The notes beneath the pieces are model-generated. The model did not search any database and had not been told where the DNA came from. It was given only the letters and a program-made list of their open reading frames with translations. Both the position numbers and the translations under genes were made by a program. Shown here piece by piece: positions 35,299 through 44,018 of a DNA stretch of 64,000 bases. This DNA comes from Aurantimicrobium photophilum (GTDB lineage: Bacteria > Actinomycetota > Actinomycetes > Actinomycetales > Microbacteriaceae): NCBI RefSeq assembly GCF_003194085.1, contig NZ_CP023994.1, positions 1,178,001 to 1,242,000 of the forward strand, read 5' to 3'. Within the stretch, counting starts at the first letter, position 1. Every line of letters begins with the position of its first letter.

Positions 35299-36027
35299 AT
35301 GTCAACAGCTGAGAGCCAGGTCTCGCTCGCCGTATCCACGGTGATCTTTGCGTTGCGCCCTTCAGCCTCTGGCGAGCCGGAACTGGTTCTCCCCCTGGTT
35401 CGTCGAATCCGCGAACCCTATGAGGGGCAGTGGGCGCTGCCCGGTGGTCCATTGAACTCCAACGAAGACTTGGCCGAAGCTGCCTCTCGCACTCTGCTCG
35501 AGACCACCGCCCTGGAGCCTCGCTATCTCGAGCAGCTCTACGCTTTCGGTCAGCTCGACCGCTCCCCCGATGACCGCGTGGTCTCGATTGTCTACTGGGC
35601 ACTGGTTGCTGGTGATGAAGCAGACCGCGCTATCCAGAGTGAGAACGTGCAGTGGTTCACTGCAGATAATCTGCCCGAGCTCGCCTTTGATCACAACCTC
35701 ATCGTGGACTACGCGCTGTGGCGATTGCGCACCAAGCTCGAATACTCCCGCATTGCACACGGCTTCTTGGGTGAAACCTTCACCTTGGCTCAGCTGCGTG
35801 AGGTCTATGAAGTCGTTCTTCGCAAGCCGGTTGACCCCGGCAACTTCCGCCGCATGGTGGAAGCCTCTGGCACCGTGGTCGCCACCGGCGAGCGCCTCGC
35901 GGGCACACCACACCGCCCACCCCAGCTCTATCGCTACAACACCTCCATTGACCTCACGGACCAAGGTCCGCTCTCACGCCTGAGTGCACCCCGCACTCCG
36001 GCCTCCACCCGAGGAGATAACTCATGA
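35299..36027 (+). CDS. nrtR: NrtR: Nudix-related transcriptional repressor of NAD biosynthesis
   Basis: A 242-aa protein with an N-terminal Nudix-like domain (GQWALPGGPLNSNEDLAEAASRTLLETTAL) and a C-terminal winged helix (FTLAQLREVYEVVLRKPVDPGNFRRMVEASGTVVATGE). In the Nudix box GX5EX7REUXEEXGU, only Arg64 and Glu68 of the core remain; two catalytic Glu are Thr, so hydrolysis is probably lost and the domain is a ligand (ADP-ribose or NAD-related) sensor. It overlaps nadA by ATGA. Confidence 0.85.
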   Translation: MSTAESQVSLAVSTVIFALRPSASGEPELVLPLVRRIREPYEGQWALPGGPLNSNEDLAEAASRTLLETTALEPRYLEQLYAFGQLDRSPDDRVVSIVYWALVAGDEADRAIQSENVQWFTADNLPELAFDHNLIVDYALWRLRTKLEYSRIAHGFLGETFTLAQLREVYEVVLRKPVDPGNFRRMVEASGTVVATGERLAGTPHRPPQLYRYNTSIDLTDQGPLSRLSAPRTPASTRGDNS

Positions 36028-37310
36028 ACCCGACCGCCTCGGTCAACGACCGCATCCAGCTCATTGCCGCTGGCAAGAGCGACGAGAGCACCTGCTCCCC
36101 TTCGCTAGCCAAGGGCCCGTGGGAATTCGACAAGGGCACCCCGGGCTATGGCCCAGGTGCATCCATGGGTGATGTCATCCCCACCGGTTCTCCAGTGCAG
36201 GGTGGCTTGCCTGAGGAATACAAGACCGCGACCAACGACGAACTCCACGCACGCATCCGCGCCGCTAAAGAGACTCTCGGCGACAAGGTCGTGATCCTGG
36301 GTCACTTCTACCAGCGCGATGAGATTGTGCAGCACGCCGACTACCTCGGAGACTCCTTCCAGCTGGCTGTTGCAGCTAAGGGGCGCCCCGAAGCTGAAGC
36401 CATCGTGTTCTGCGGTGTTCACTTCATGGCCGAGACCGCAGACATTCTCTCCAACGACAACCAGAAGGTCATCCTGCCTAACCTGGCAGCTGGCTGCTCC
36501 ATGGCAGATATGGCTGACATTGACTCCGTCACTCAGTGCTGGGAACAGCTCGAGGAACTCTATGGCACCGAGCCAGATGAGCAGGGTCGCGTTCCTGTCA
36601 TCCCTGTGACCTACATGAACTCCTCTGCAGCTCTCAAGGGATTCTGCGGTGAGCACGGCGGTATCGTCTGCACGTCCTCTAACGCAGCAACCGTACTGGA
36701 GTGGGCTTTTGAACGTGGTCAGCGTGTGCTGTTCTTCCCCGACCAGCACTTAGGCCGCAACACCGCCAAGGCCATGGGTATCCCCGTTGAGCAGATGCCT
36801 CTGTGGTGGGGACGCAAGCCGCTTGGTGGCAACACCGCAGAAGAACTCACTGACGCCAAGGTCATTCTCTGGAATGGTTTCTGCTCAGTTCACAAGCGCT
36901 TCACCGTGGAACAGATCGAGAAGGCACGTGCGGAATACCCCGGCGTGCGCGTGATTGTTCACCCCGAAAGCCCTATGGCTGTCGTGGATGCCTCAGATGA
37001 ATACGGTTCCACCGACTACATCCGCAAGGCCGTGGAAGCAGCCACCGAGCCCACCACCTTCGCCATTGGCACGGAGATCAATATGGTGCAGCGCCTGGCT
37101 GCGCAGCACCCCGAGCACACCATCTTCTGTCTCGACCCCGTTGTCTGCCCTTGCTCCACGATGTATCGCATCCACCCCGGCTACCTCGCCTGGGTGCTCG
37201 AGCGCCTTGTCGCGGGTGAAGTAGTCAATCAGATCACAGTCGATGAGTCTGTGGCTGAACCAGCACGCGTTGCACTCGAGAGGATGTTGGCTGCTAAGCC
37301 AGCAAACTAA
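36024..37310 (+). CDS. nadA: Quinolinate synthase A
   Basis: A 428-aa 4Fe-4S enzyme condensing iminoaspartate and dihydroxyacetone phosphate to quinolinate. Cluster cysteines are visible in AAGCSMADM, NGFCSVH and DPVVCPCSTMY; HFYQRDE and YVNSSA-like YMNSSAALK are family motifs. The N terminus carries about 60 extra residues before the NadA core. It follows nrtR by four-base overlap and precedes nadB by 2 bases. Confidence 0.95.
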   Translation: MNPTASVNDRIQLIAAGKSDESTCSPSLAKGPWEFDKGTPGYGPGASMGDVIPTGSPVQGGLPEEYKTATNDELHARIRAAKETLGDKVVILGHFYQRDEIVQHADYLGDSFQLAVAAKGRPEAEAIVFCGVHFMAETADILSNDNQKVILPNLAAGCSMADMADIDSVTQCWEQLEELYGTEPDEQGRVPVIPVTYMNSSAALKGFCGEHGGIVCTSSNAATVLEWAFERGQRVLFFPDQHLGRNTAKAMGIPVEQMPLWWGRKPLGGNTAEELTDAKVILWNGFCSVHKRFTVEQIEKARAEYPGVRVIVHPESPMAVVDASDEYGSTDYIRKAVEAATEPTTFAIGTEINMVQRLAAQHPEHTIFCLDPVVCPCSTMYRIHPGYLAWVLERLVAGEVVNQITVDESVAEPARVALERMLAAKPAN

Positions 37311-37312
37311 CT

Positions 37313-38851
37313 ATGGCCAAGATTGTTGTTATCGGTAGCGGTGTCGCAGGACTGATCGCCGCAGCTGAGGCGAGCCGTCATCACGAGGTCATCCTCGTGA
37401 CCAAGGCAAACCTTGCCGAAAGCAACACTCACTATGCCCAAGGCGGCATTGCTGCCGTTGTCTCCACCGATGACACCATCGCTGAACACGTCGCCGACAC
37501 CATGTTTGCTGGAGCGGGCATGTGCTGGGAACCCGCTGTCGAGGTTCTCTGCGCCGAAGGACCAGGTCGTATCAACGACCTGGTGAACTTCGGTGTTGAG
37601 TTTGACCGCACGGGCGCAGATTTCGCCATGGGTTTAGAAGCAGCCCACTCCCACGCACGTATTCTGCATGCCGGTGGCGACGCCACCGGTGCTGTGACAA
37701 GTAATGCCTTAGTGGAGACGGTGCGCCGCACCGCCACCGAGATTCGGGAATACACCTTCGTCGCCGACATTGTGGTTGACAACAATCACGTCACAGGCGT
37801 TCAGGTGCTTGACGCTGACGGCATGCAATTCATTGCTGCCGATGCGGTCATATTGGCCAGTGGTGGTGCCGGTCAGCTCTATCGCCACACCACCAACCCT
37901 GCTGTCACTACCGGCGACGGCGTTGCAGCCGCGTTTCGCGCAGGTGCTGAGTTGGCAGATGTTGAGTTTTACCAATTCCACCCCACTGCACTTGCTGTTC
38001 CTGGTTCGTTTCTGATCTCTGAAGCAGTCCGTGGTGAAGGCGCTGTCTTGATCGACGCCAACGGCGAGCGCTTCATGCAGAAGATCCACCCTTTGGCAGA
38101 GTTAGCGCCTCGCGATGTCGTGGCCCGAGGCATTCAGCGCACCATGATTGAGCAGGGCGGCCAGCCTGTGCTCCTGGATGCCACTGCTCTGGGAAGTGAC
38201 TTCCTAGCTCAACGCTTCCCCAGTATTACTAAGGCCTGCCGCTCTTATGGTTTGAACTGGGGACGCGACCCCATTCCTGTCACACCTGCCGCGCACTATT
38301 GGATGGGTGGCATCGCCACCGACACCTTTGGTCGCACCTCAATCCCCGGACTCTATGCCGTGGGCGAAGTTGCCTGCACGGGTGCTCATGGCGCTAACCG
38401 CTTAGCTTCGAACTCTCTGCTCGAGAGCATCGTCTTTGCCCACCGTGCTGTTCGAGCACTGGGAGAACAGTGGCCAGAAGATGCGCCCAGTGTTCGCTGG
38501 GCGAATGCAGCACCATTGGCAGAACTCGAACTTCTCGAGCCCGACCACACCACCACCGCCCAGGTCGTGGACCGTGTGGAACTGCAGACACTCATGTGGG
38601 ACAACGTGGGTCTGGCTCGCACCAAATCTGAACTCGAGAGTGCACTCACTCAACTCCACTCCTGGCGTCCGGCTGACCCTGCCCACCGCCTCTTCCCCGA
38701 CTGGGAAGATGCCAACCTGCTTCTCCTAGCCCGCACGGTGACCGAGGCTGCCCTGGCTCGCGAAGAATCTCGTGGTGGCCACTACCGTCTCGACTTCCCC
38801 GACACTGACCCGGCGAAAGCTCGCCCCATCACGCTGGTTCGAAAGGCGTAA
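37313..38851 (+). CDS. nadB: L-aspartate oxidase
   Basis: A 512-aa flavoenzyme making iminoaspartate from aspartate, the partner of NadA. Seen: FAD motif VVIGSGVAGLIAAAEA, THYAQGGIAAV, the active-site HPTAL, and GEVACTGAHGANRLASNSLLE. Its start is 2 bases after nadA and its stop 2 bases before nadC. Confidence 0.95.
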   Translation: MAKIVVIGSGVAGLIAAAEASRHHEVILVTKANLAESNTHYAQGGIAAVVSTDDTIAEHVADTMFAGAGMCWEPAVEVLCAEGPGRINDLVNFGVEFDRTGADFAMGLEAAHSHARILHAGGDATGAVTSNALVETVRRTATEIREYTFVADIVVDNNHVTGVQVLDADGMQFIAADAVILASGGAGQLYRHTTNPAVTTGDGVAAAFRAGAELADVEFYQFHPTALAVPGSFLISEAVRGEGAVLIDANGERFMQKIHPLAELAPRDVVARGIQRTMIEQGGQPVLLDATALGSDFLAQRFPSITKACRSYGLNWGRDPIPVTPAAHYWMGGIATDTFGRTSIPGLYAVGEVACTGAHGANRLASNSLLESIVFAHRAVRALGEQWPEDAPSVRWANAAPLAELELLEPDHTTTAQVVDRVELQTLMWDNVGLARTKSELESALTQLHSWRPADPAHRLFPDWEDANLLLLARTVTEAALAREESRGGHYRLDFPDTDPAKARPITLVRKA

Positions 38852-38853
38852 CC

Positions 38854-39708
38854 ATGTTGGATCAAGAAACCATCGACCGGGTTGTTGCTGAGGCCCTGCA
38901 CGAAGATGCCCCCACTGGGGACATCACTTCTCTGCTGGCCATCACCGAGGATGCCACCGCAACCGCCGTGCTGGCTGCGCGTGAACCAGGTACGTTCTCT
39001 GGTGCCGAGGTCTTTGAAGCAGCCTTCCGTCTAACCGATCCTCGTATTCAGGTGGAACTCCTCAAGAAAGATGGAGACCGCTTTGTTCCAGGGGACGAGC
39101 TAGCTCGTGTTTCTGGTCCTGCCCGAGGCATTCTCACGGCAGAACGCATTGGGTTGAACTTCACCCAGCGCATGAGTGGCATTGCAACCTTGACGGCGGT
39201 CTATGTGGACGCCATTAAGGGAACCGGTGCCACCATCTTGGATACCCGCAAGACCACCCCCAACCTGCGCGCATTTGAACGTCACGCGGTTGTGTGCGGT
39301 GGCGGAACAAACCATCGCCTCAACCTCTCCACCGCTTTCATGGCCAAGGACAACCACTTGGCTGTGTTGTTGGCAGGTGGCAAGGATCTCACCACGGAAC
39401 TTCAGCGCGTGAAGAGTGAACTTCCTGCAGGCGTGAAGTTTGAGGTGGAAGTGGACCGCCTGGACCAGATTGAACCCGTCATTGCCGGTGGCGTGGACAT
39501 CATCATGCTCGATAACTTCTCATTGGAAGACCTCAAGACCGGTGTTGACCAGGTTGCGGGCCGTGCCGTGGTCGAAGCAAGTGGTGGCGTGAACCTGAAC
39601 ACCGTGCGTGCCATTGCGGAGACCGGCGTGGACGTGATCTCTGTTGGTGCACTGACACACTCAGCCCGCGCCCTCGACCTTGGCCTCGACGTCACGATTG
39701 ATGCCTAA
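38854..39708 (+). CDS. nadC: Nicotinate-nucleotide pyrophosphorylase (carboxylating)
   Basis: A 284-aa quinolinate phosphoribosyltransferase giving nicotinate mononucleotide. Seen: EDAPTGDITS at the N terminus, LDTRKTTPNLRAFERHAVVCGGGTNHR and DIIMLDNFSLEDL, which line the active site. Third structural step of the operon. A cysteine desulfurase follows 9 bases later. Confidence 0.95.
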   Translation: MLDQETIDRVVAEALHEDAPTGDITSLLAITEDATATAVLAAREPGTFSGAEVFEAAFRLTDPRIQVELLKKDGDRFVPGDELARVSGPARGILTAERIGLNFTQRMSGIATLTAVYVDAIKGTGATILDTRKTTPNLRAFERHAVVCGGGTNHRLNLSTAFMAKDNHLAVLLAGGKDLTTELQRVKSELPAGVKFEVEVDRLDQIEPVIAGGVDIIMLDNFSLEDLKTGVDQVAGRAVVEASGGVNLNTVRAIAETGVDVISVGALTHSARALDLGLDVTIDA

Positions 39709-39717
39709 GAGTTCCTC

Positions 39718-40872
39718 ATGATTTATCTCGACAACGCCGCAACCACTCCCGTGGTTCCTGCAGCGTTGGAAGCAGCATGGCCCTGGCTTACGGCAGTGTT
39801 TGGTAATCCTTCGAGCACGCATGAGCTGGGTTTACGTGCCAAGACAGCTTTGGAAAGTGCGCGCTCACGCATAGCTAATTGGCTGGACTGCCCCGCCAGT
39901 GACCTCGTCTTCACTTCCGGTGGCACCGAAGGTGACAACCTCGCCATTACTGGCCTGGCACTGGCTAACCCTCGGGGTAAACAGATCGTTTCTGCAAAGA
40001 CCGAACACGAAGCTGTTCTTGAAACACTGGATTACCTCGAGCGCGTGCATGGCTTTGAGATTACGTGGCTGAACGTGGACCACCAGGGAAACATCGACCT
40101 GGCTGAGCTGGGAAAGGCACTGCGCTCCGACACCACCCTCGTCACACTCATGCTGGCTAACAACGAGATCGGCACCACACATCCGCTTCCCCAGATCATC
40201 CAAGCAACACATGCCGTGGGTGCTCTCGTGCACACCGATGCCGTGCAAGCAGCTGGATGGTTCGATCTGCGCGTGGGCAAGAACGGCTCAGTCGTTGCCG
40301 GTGTTGATGCACTGACAATCTCAGGTCACAAGCTCGGCGCCCCCAAAGGTTCTGGCGTGACCTACATTCGAGGACGCCTGGTCGTGGAGCCGTTGCTCCA
40401 CGGGGGCGGCCAAGAATTCGGTCGACGTTCCGGAACAGAGAACGTGGCCTGGGCTGTTGCTCTCGCCACTGCCGTTGACGGCCTGCCCGAGTTTTCGACT
40501 GAATCCGCTCGTGTGAGTGCACTCCGTGATGAGTTCATTACTCAGGTGCTCAGCTCAATCCCCGAAGCACAACTCACCGGGAACCCCACCGAACGTCACC
40601 CCGCCATTGCGAGCTTCACTTTCGCCGGGCTCAATGGAGAAACCCTGCTGTTAGAACTCGAACAGCGCGGAGTGATTGTCTCGAGTGGTTCTGCCTGTGC
40701 TGCAGGCAGTGATGATCCTTCACACGTTCTCATTGCCAGCGGCATTGACCCTGACGTGGCACAAACCTCGGTGCGCTTCAGCTTGAGCCACAGCACCACT
40801 GCTGAAGAACTCAGTACTGCAGCAGCAGCCCTAGCTGACGCTGTTTCCATCGTCAGCGGATTGGCGAATTAA
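39718..40872 (+). CDS. Cysteine desulfurase (NifS/IscS type)
   Basis: A 384-aa PLP enzyme releasing sulfur from cysteine. Seen: N-terminal YLDNAATTPV, PLP lysine in SGHKLGAPKG (Lys205), GGGQEFGRRSGTEN and the catalytic cysteine in SSGSACAAGS (Cys327). Co-location with nadA suggests that it loads the NadA iron-sulfur cluster, as in nadBAC-nifS loci of other bacteria; it could also serve the cell generally. Its stop lies one base from the convergent SRPBCC gene. Confidence 0.9.
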   Translation: MIYLDNAATTPVVPAALEAAWPWLTAVFGNPSSTHELGLRAKTALESARSRIANWLDCPASDLVFTSGGTEGDNLAITGLALANPRGKQIVSAKTEHEAVLETLDYLERVHGFEITWLNVDHQGNIDLAELGKALRSDTTLVTLMLANNEIGTTHPLPQIIQATHAVGALVHTDAVQAAGWFDLRVGKNGSVVAGVDALTISGHKLGAPKGSGVTYIRGRLVVEPLLHGGGQEFGRRSGTENVAWAVALATAVDGLPEFSTESARVSALRDEFITQVLSSIPEAQLTGNPTERHPAIASFTFAGLNGETLLLELEQRGVIVSSGSACAAGSDDPSHVLIASGIDPDVAQTSVRFSLSHSTTAEELSTAAAALADAVSIVSGLAN

Positions 40873-40873
40873 G

Positions 40874-41335
40874 TTACTTACCCTGAGCTTCGATGAGCTT
40901 CTTGAGTGAGCCGAGACCATCCGCGAAGTTCTTGGCCATCATCTTGTCGAACTTGAACAATGCGTTCATCAGCTGACCGCCAAAGCCGCGCTCGCCACCA
41001 AGGAACCAGGTCACCGTGGTGACGCCGTCAGTTTCGGTGATGAGGTATTCACTGAGTGCCTTGTCCTTGCCGTTGAAGTCCATGTCGAAGGCGATCTTGT
41101 AGGGCTTGGTGCACACGGTCATGGTCATCGAACCTGAGCCAATGCGCTTGCCCTTCCAGGAATACACCGAGCCCACACCAGATGCTGGGGTGGAGATGGT
41201 GCTGACCAGGCTGGGGTCCATGGCACTAAATGGAGACCATGCTTCAAGCTGGTTGAGGTCGTTGAGAACATCGAAGACAGTGTCGATAGGAGCGTTGATG
41301 TCTTCGGAAACTTGGAGGCTATAAGGCTTAGGCAT
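40874..41335 (-). CDS. SRPBCC-family protein
   Basis: A 153-aa polyketide-cyclase/START-like fold protein. The N terminus (SLQVSEDINAPIDTVFDVLNDLNQLEAWSPFSAMDP) is the typical first strand and helix pair, and WFLGGERGFGGQLMNALFKFDKMM forms the C-terminal helix. Ligand unknown. TAGGCT (complement of 41343-41348) lies 7 bases before the ATG. The SOUL heme protein is the next gene upstream on the same strand, with its own promoter. Confidence 0.78.
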   Translation of the reverse strand: MPKPYSLQVSEDINAPIDTVFDVLNDLNQLEAWSPFSAMDPSLVSTISTPASGVGSVYSWKGKRIGSGSMTMTVCTKPYKIAFDMDFNGKDKALSEYLITETDGVTTVTWFLGGERGFGGQLMNALFKFDKMMAKNFADGLGSLKKLIEAQGK

Positions 41336-41353
41336 GGTGACTAGCCTAGAGCG

Positions 41354-41875
41354 TTAAACCTGCCCAGGAGCAAGGGCAATGAGAACTTCATTGCGCTTGA
41401 GGAACCATGGTTTCCACGGTGGATCAAAGCGGGCGTAGTAGACATTGCCCACCGCGGTGAGGCCTGCTTCGTGGACTTTCTTTTGAAGAATGTCTCCGTT
41501 TTCTTGGAAACGGTCACCGTTCCAGCCACCACCAAACTTCAACACCGCTGCGTCGTGGGCTGCCACGTGCTTGGTAGAGACGCGAGCATTGGAAGGTAAG
41601 GGAACATCCGCAATACTCATACCGGCAGGAAGGACAAAGGAAACGGTGTGAGTTTCTTCACCACGGGTTTCTTGTAATACCGGCGCTGTCATGGCGATCT
41701 TCTTACCCACCACGTTATTGCCGGAGATGTAGCTCACGAGTGGGCCAAAGGCCACGTTGCCCGCGCGCATAAAGTCACCAGTGACGTCGACCTGAACCAG
41801 GACGTAGTCCGGGTAGTGGCGCAGCTCAAACCCGTCGTAGTTCTTGAGGACGGTATAGGGCTGTTCTTCGGTCAT
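41354..41875 (-). CDS. SOUL heme-binding family protein
   Basis: A 173-aa protein. The N terminus (TEEQPYTVLKNYDGFELRHYPDYVLVQVDV) and KKIAMTAPVLQE are SOUL/HBP family signatures; these proteins bind heme or porphyrin in eukaryotes, with unclear bacterial roles. TACACT (complement of 41883-41888) precedes the ATG by 7 bases. It is divergent from the MATE exporter. Confidence 0.85.
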   Translation of the reverse strand: MTEEQPYTVLKNYDGFELRHYPDYVLVQVDVTGDFMRAGNVAFGPLVSYISGNNVVGKKIAMTAPVLQETRGEETHTVSFVLPAGMSIADVPLPSNARVSTKHVAAHDAAVLKFGGGWNGDRFQENGDILQKKVHEAGLTAVGNVYYARFDPPWKPWFLKRNEVLIALAPGQV

Positions 41876-41931
41876 GCCTTTGAGTGTATGCCTGCCAGTT
41901 GTATGTCTGCCGGGAATAAGCTTGGGAAGTT

Positions 41932-43341
41932 ATGTCGACACCAGTAGCAGCTACTCCAGGACGGGAAATCGCGAATATCGCGATTCCGGTCAGCCTGGAG
42001 TTTGTCTTCATCCTGCTACTGAACTTCATCAACCAGATTGTGGTGGGAGCACTCGGTGCCGTTGCAGTTGCCTCTGTCGGCTTGGTCAACAGCCTGAATC
42101 TGATTCCCACCTTCACCTTGGGCGCTCTCGGTGCTAGCGCTGCCATCTTGGTTGCACGTGCGTATGGCGCCAAGCGCGAGAAAGAACTCAACACTGTTGT
42201 GTCCTCGGCGCTGATTGTGGGATTTGTTATTTCCTGCCTCGTTGCGATTCCGTTGGTGTTCTTCCCCGCGGAGATTCTCCGGGCTTGTGGCGCATCTGAC
42301 GATGTGCTCAAAGAAGGCCCCATCTATATGTCAGTGCTCTCGTTGAGTCTGCCTTTTGCCGTGCTGGCTGAAATCTTCAGCGGCATTCTGCGCTCGGCAG
42401 ACCATGCCCGCTCCCCCATGGTGGCGACCATCATCACCACGGTGCTCAACACCCCCATCGCCATCATCTTGGTGTTTGGATGGTTTGGCATTCCTGCGAT
42501 GGGGATCGTGGGCGCAGCCTGGGCAACGCTCATTATTTGCATCATCAAAGCCGCCGTGATGGCCTACCAAACCTACGGTCTTTATCGCATTGCTGGATGG
42601 GAAACCCCGGGCAACTGGGTCAGCTGGAAGCTGGTCTTGGTTCCCCTGTTTGTGTTGGGTATACCCCTGGCCCTCACCACGATTTTCTGGACCTCGGGCA
42701 ACTTCATTTACAACATCATTGCCCAGCAAATCAGCAACGATGCCTTAGCCGTTCTGCAGATCTTTGGCTCCCTGGAAGCGGTCTTCTTTGTGGCTAGCTT
42801 GGGCCTGATGAGCGCGGTCACCGCACTGGCAGGCCGTGCGGTGGGAGCCGGTGACGGCGCCCTGGCTCAGGCCTGGATTGCCAAGATCAAGCGGGTTGGC
42901 GTTTATACCGGCATCGCGTTTGGTGTTCTCTTTGCGGGCAGTGCCTTTGCTGTGCCCACACTCTTTCCCAAAGTTGGCCCCGCAGTTCTCATCCCGGTCA
43001 CCTTTGCCATCCTGCTCAATGCCACCATTCAGTTCGTCAAGGTGCGCATTGCCCTATTAGGTGCCGCTATTCTCCCCAGCGGAGATGACGTCAAGGGCGT
43101 TGTGATTGGCGACTTCATTGCACCGTTCTTGGTGGGCGTACCCATCACTATTGCCTTAGCCTTCTTCACTCCCCTGGGCATCTATGGCCTTTTCATTGGC
43201 CGAACCATTGAAGAGTTCTTCAAAGTGTTCTTCTTTAGCTGGAGAGAACGCCGCATTCAGTGGCAAGCAGTCGCTGACAAGCACTTCAAACCGGAAGAAC
43301 TTCCGGATGACCCCACCACGGGGATCATTCATGTTCCCTAG
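41932..43341 (+). CDS. MATE family efflux transporter
   Basis: A 469-aa polytopic membrane protein with duplicated six-helix MatE halves. N-terminal REIANIAIPVSLEFVFILLLNFINQIVVGALG is the MATE helix 1; about twelve hydrophobic segments follow. Family members export cationic drugs or metabolites using sodium or proton gradients; substrate unknown. The stop shares a CTAG with the convergent DUF1801 gene. Confidence 0.85.
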   Translation: MSTPVAATPGREIANIAIPVSLEFVFILLLNFINQIVVGALGAVAVASVGLVNSLNLIPTFTLGALGASAAILVARAYGAKREKELNTVVSSALIVGFVISCLVAIPLVFFPAEILRACGASDDVLKEGPIYMSVLSLSLPFAVLAEIFSGILRSADHARSPMVATIITTVLNTPIAIILVFGWFGIPAMGIVGAAWATLIICIIKAAVMAYQTYGLYRIAGWETPGNWVSWKLVLVPLFVLGIPLALTTIFWTSGNFIYNIIAQQISNDALAVLQIFGSLEAVFFVASLGLMSAVTALAGRAVGAGDGALAQAWIAKIKRVGVYTGIAFGVLFAGSAFAVPTLFPKVGPAVLIPVTFAILLNATIQFVKVRIALLGAAILPSGDDVKGVVIGDFIAPFLVGVPITIALAFFTPLGIYGLFIGRTIEEFFKVFFFSWRERRIQWQAVADKHFKPEELPDDPTTGIIHVP

Positions 43342-43700
43342 GCGTGAGGGAAAGCCTGGCTCATGCGCACGGCAATGAGCTTCTCAATCAAAGCGTCTGG
43401 CACAGCCTTATCAATGGGGAATTGCACCCCACCACCCTTTTCAGAGACGACATAGCCAGCCAGGTCATCCATCATGACGCCAAAGACTTGCCCAGAGTGA
43501 GGGTAATAGCCGATGTGTTTCTTATACGAAGCAAAACCGGCAACAACCTTGCCGTTCACCCGGAAACCTGGCATTGCATAAGAAATGCACTGCTCCGCCT
43601 CTGGAATGACAGTCAGGATCTGTTTGCGTAAGTGCTCAAGCGTGGAGCGCTGAGGCTCTGGTTGCGCCGCAATATAGGCGTCAATTTCAGCCGTTGACAT
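43338..43700 (-). CDS. DUF1801 / YdhG-like protein
   Basis: A 120-aa protein with the DUF1801 pattern EQCISYAMPGFRVNGKVVAGFASYKKHIGYYPHSG and KGGGVQFPIDKAVPDALIEKLI. Members are linked to iron chaperone-like folds of unclear role. The start overlaps the DUF4287 stop by one base (TAATG), so the two small genes form an operon, with the DUF4287 gene first. Confidence 0.8.
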   Translation of the reverse strand: MSTAEIDAYIAAQPEPQRSTLEHLRKQILTVIPEAEQCISYAMPGFRVNGKVVAGFASYKKHIGYYPHSGQVFGVMMDDLAGYVVSEKGGGVQFPIDKAVPDALIEKLIAVRMSQAFPHA

Positions 43701-43909
43701 TAGAGACCGTTGTTTACGCGATAAACAGCAACAATCGCATTGGCGTGACCGTGACCCATGCCGTGTTCGGTCTTGAGGTAGTTCACCTGGTCCATGTGCT
43801 TCTGATCTTTCACAGCATCAAGCTGGCTCATCCAGTGATCAATGGGTTGACCATACTTCTTCTCGATCGAGGGGAAGTAGGAAGCGGGGCCTTGAACTTT
43901 TTCAGTCAT
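43700..43909 (-). CDS. DUF4287 protein
   Basis: A 69-aa protein: SYFPSIEKKYGQPIDHWMSQL and YLKTEHGMGHGHANAIVAVYR match DUF4287. Function unknown. The start is the ATG at 43907-43909; an upstream in-frame extension into the IS flank is not family-like. It is translationally coupled to the downstream DUF1801 gene. The IS3 element is inserted 48 bases upstream of it. Confidence 0.82.
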   Translation of the reverse strand: MTEKVQGPASYFPSIEKKYGQPIDHWMSQLDAVKDQKHMDQVNYLKTEHGMGHGHANAIVAVYRVNNGL

Positions 43910-43940
43910 GAACAACAGAGTACTGAAACTGAAGTTAAAG

Positions 43941-43955
43941 AAGAAAGCCTCCGAA
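43941..43955 (-). terminator. Left half of a terminator split by the IS
   Basis: AAGAAAGCCTCCGAA, the exact reverse complement of 45390-45404. Before insertion it formed a 15-bp stem with loop TTAC, followed on the minus strand by a T-rich tract (complement of aaagaag). Confidence 0.85.
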
Positions 43956-43957
43956 TT

Positions 43958-43981
43958 TGAACTGAACCCCAAAAGTGGGAC
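43958..43981 (+). repeat. IRL of the IS3-family element
   Basis: tgaactgaacccc then aaaagt and gggac. The outer 13 and inner 5 bases match IRR exactly. Confidence 0.9.
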
Positions 43982-44018
43982 TCGTAATTAAGAGTCACTA
44001 CTTGAAAGGGATGAGTTC

